A DNA stretch of 64,000 nt, taken from the NCBI GenBank assembly GCA_041687455.1, contig JAWLBY010000001.1, forward strand, positions 317,486 through 381,485, read 5' to 3'. The notes below the pieces were generated by a model that saw nothing but the letters and a program-made list of their open reading frames with translations, was not told the origin of the DNA and searched no databases. A program made the translations under genes and the position numbers. Positions within the stretch are counted from its first letter, which is position 1. Each line of letters begins with the position of its first letter. The DNA comes from JAWLBY01 sp041687455. GTDB lineage: Bacteria; Pseudomonadota; Gammaproteobacteria; Xanthomonadales; Xanthomonadaceae. Of this stretch, positions 63,747-64,000 are shown one piece after another.

Positions 63747-63750
63747 GTAA
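62266..63750 (+). CDS. istA: IS21 transposase IstA, C-terminus replaced by IS66
   Basis: 494 residues from ATG 62266 (an upstream ATG at 62248 is possible). HTH region (MRKIREILRLQAAGLSSRQIAASVVVARSTVAECLRRA), then the rve integrase core with RLFVDYAGHTVPVLDRQTGE (first Asp), LGASSYTYAEATWSQALSDWL, and PDNLKSAVSRPHRYEPELNPAYQQWADHYGVAVLPARVRKPRDKAKAEAGV (second Asp and Glu). The end, NGLDQQPLPAATPS, stops at a TAA made from the first bases of the IS66 end (GTAAGCGG), so the family's last ~15-20 residues (ENIRGxxYY block) are missing. Confidence 0.9.
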   Translation: MPQPRVSMRKIREILRLQAAGLSSRQIAASVVVARSTVAECLRRAAAAGVSWPLPADVDEASLEQRLYPPTPAVEARPTCDWAAVQRELRGRGVTLALLWEEYKSRHPDGYQYSRFCDLYRAWLGRVDVVMRQEHRAGERLFVDYAGHTVPVLDRQTGELRPAQIFVAVLGASSYTYAEATWSQALSDWLASHSRALAFFGGCPQIVVPDNLKSAVSRPHRYEPELNPAYQQWADHYGVAVLPARVRKPRDKAKAEAGVLLVERWILARLRMQTFHSLDALNREIARLLQALNARPFRKLPGSRASVFAEVDRPALRPLPVQAFEHAEWRRVRVNIDYHVEFDRHYYSVPYTLARQTVELRVTASTVEILHQGQRIASHVRSPMPRAHTTVADHMPSHHRHQAEWTPERLIGWAATLGASTATAVDQLIRQRRHPEQGFRAALGLLRLARTYGTSRLEAACARAVALGACRYRSIETMLKNGLDQQPLPAATPS

Positions 63751-64000
63751 GCGGTAACTGAGCGACGTTCTTCTCGTCACTTCCCCCGCGCGGAGAATTG
63801 CACGCAGTTCACGGCGAGGGAAAGTGACATGGCGGGTAAGCGTGTGCGGCGGAGCGCGGAGAACTGGCGGGCGTTGCTGGCCAGGCAGGCGGAGAGCGGG
63901 CTTTCGGTGGCGTCATTCTGCGCGCGGGAGCGGTTGAACGCAGCGAGCTTCTATCAGTGGCGATCGCGGCTCGGCTGCGGGGCGGCCGCGAGGCCGGCGG
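63747..64000 (+). mobile_element. IS66 family element, left end (continues past the window)
   Basis: Starts with GTAAGCGGTAACTGAGCGAC, the IS66-type terminal sequence, and an 82-bp leader before the first transposase ORF. It is inserted in the 3' end of istA. Its 83-bp left end is also found at 54507-54589. Confidence 0.85.
63829..64000 (+). CDS. IS66 TnpA (OrfA)-like protein, partial
   Basis: ATG 63829 after GAGGGAAAGTGAC. The 57 visible residues (MAGKRVRRSAENWRALLARQ, then SGLSVASFCARERLNAASFYQWRSRLG) are the HTH-like start of IS66 TnpA proteins. The frame continues past base 64000. Confidence 0.85.
   Translation, partial: MAGKRVRRSAENWRALLARQAESGLSVASFCARERLNAASFYQWRSRLGCGAAARPA

Noticed and set aside
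61546..63780. 744-residue minus-strand frame
   Set aside because: Antisense to istA and the IS21 end; runs through non-coding repeats.

Overview
The window is 64 kb of high-GC DNA from a gammaproteobacterium, most likely a member of the Xanthomonadales/Lysobacterales. This rests on the complete Pil-Chp twitching-motility chemosensory operon, the pilT-pilU next to yggS-proC-yggT order, gshB followed by tonB, yqgE-ruvX-pyrB, intergenic palindromes with the core GCTTCAGCCGCGATCT, and intergenic heptamer tracts (GAATCCC/GATTTTC). No rRNA, tRNA or CRISPR array is visible.

Layout. 1-1.5 kb (minus): three c-type cytochromes (a multihaem protein cut by the window edge, a tetrahaem NapC/NirT-type quinol dehydrogenase, a small monohaem cytochrome) behind an FNR/Dnr-like box. 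1.9-16.5 kb (minus): pilG-pilH-pilI-pilJ-pilK-chpA-chpB-chpC, with a 2442-residue ChpA that carries a 15-bp in-frame minisatellite. 16.7-29.5 kb: housekeeping genes (gshB, tonB, yqgE, ruvX, pyrB, yggS, proC, yggT, DUF4426, a histidine phosphatase, an acyl-CoA dehydrogenase and an APH-type phosphotransferase) around the minus-strand twitching motors pilT and pilU. 29.9-35.7 kb: one giant secreted repeat protein (fourteen 85-residue repeats, three 76-residue repeats, FN3, IPTL-CTERM-like tail). 36.1-45.2 kb: ridA, a propeller-type hybrid sensor kinase, and a plus-strand cluster in which two related membrane-associated GTPases bracket YceI, cytochrome b561 and YceI genes. 45.4-54 kb: a MASE3-PAS-GAF-GGDEF-EAL protein, a DODA-type dioxygenase, a truncated second copy of the EAL domain, a serine hydrolase and a tandem universal stress protein.

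54-64 kb is an accessory region: IS66 and IS21 remnants, a LysR/DoxX/GST set, a small cupredoxin-like protein, a thioredoxin, a second DoxX protein, a four-helix membrane protein, and a 61-residue secreted peptide ending in two EGKCG motifs, which I read as an HvfA-type (MNIO-modified, copper-binding) RiPP precursor without its modifying enzymes nearby. The end of the window is an IS21 inserted in a DUF2652 gene and itself interrupted by an IS66.

The largest functional block is type IV pilus control: surface sensing and signalling (PilJ-ChpA-PilG/H) in one operon and retraction motors (PilT/PilU) 5 kb away. The most unusual items are the orphan HvfA-like precursor, the giant IPTL-CTERM repeat protein, the ChpA minisatellite and the GTPase-bracketed YceI/b561 cluster. 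All functions are inferred from reading sequences by eye; no database search was run.
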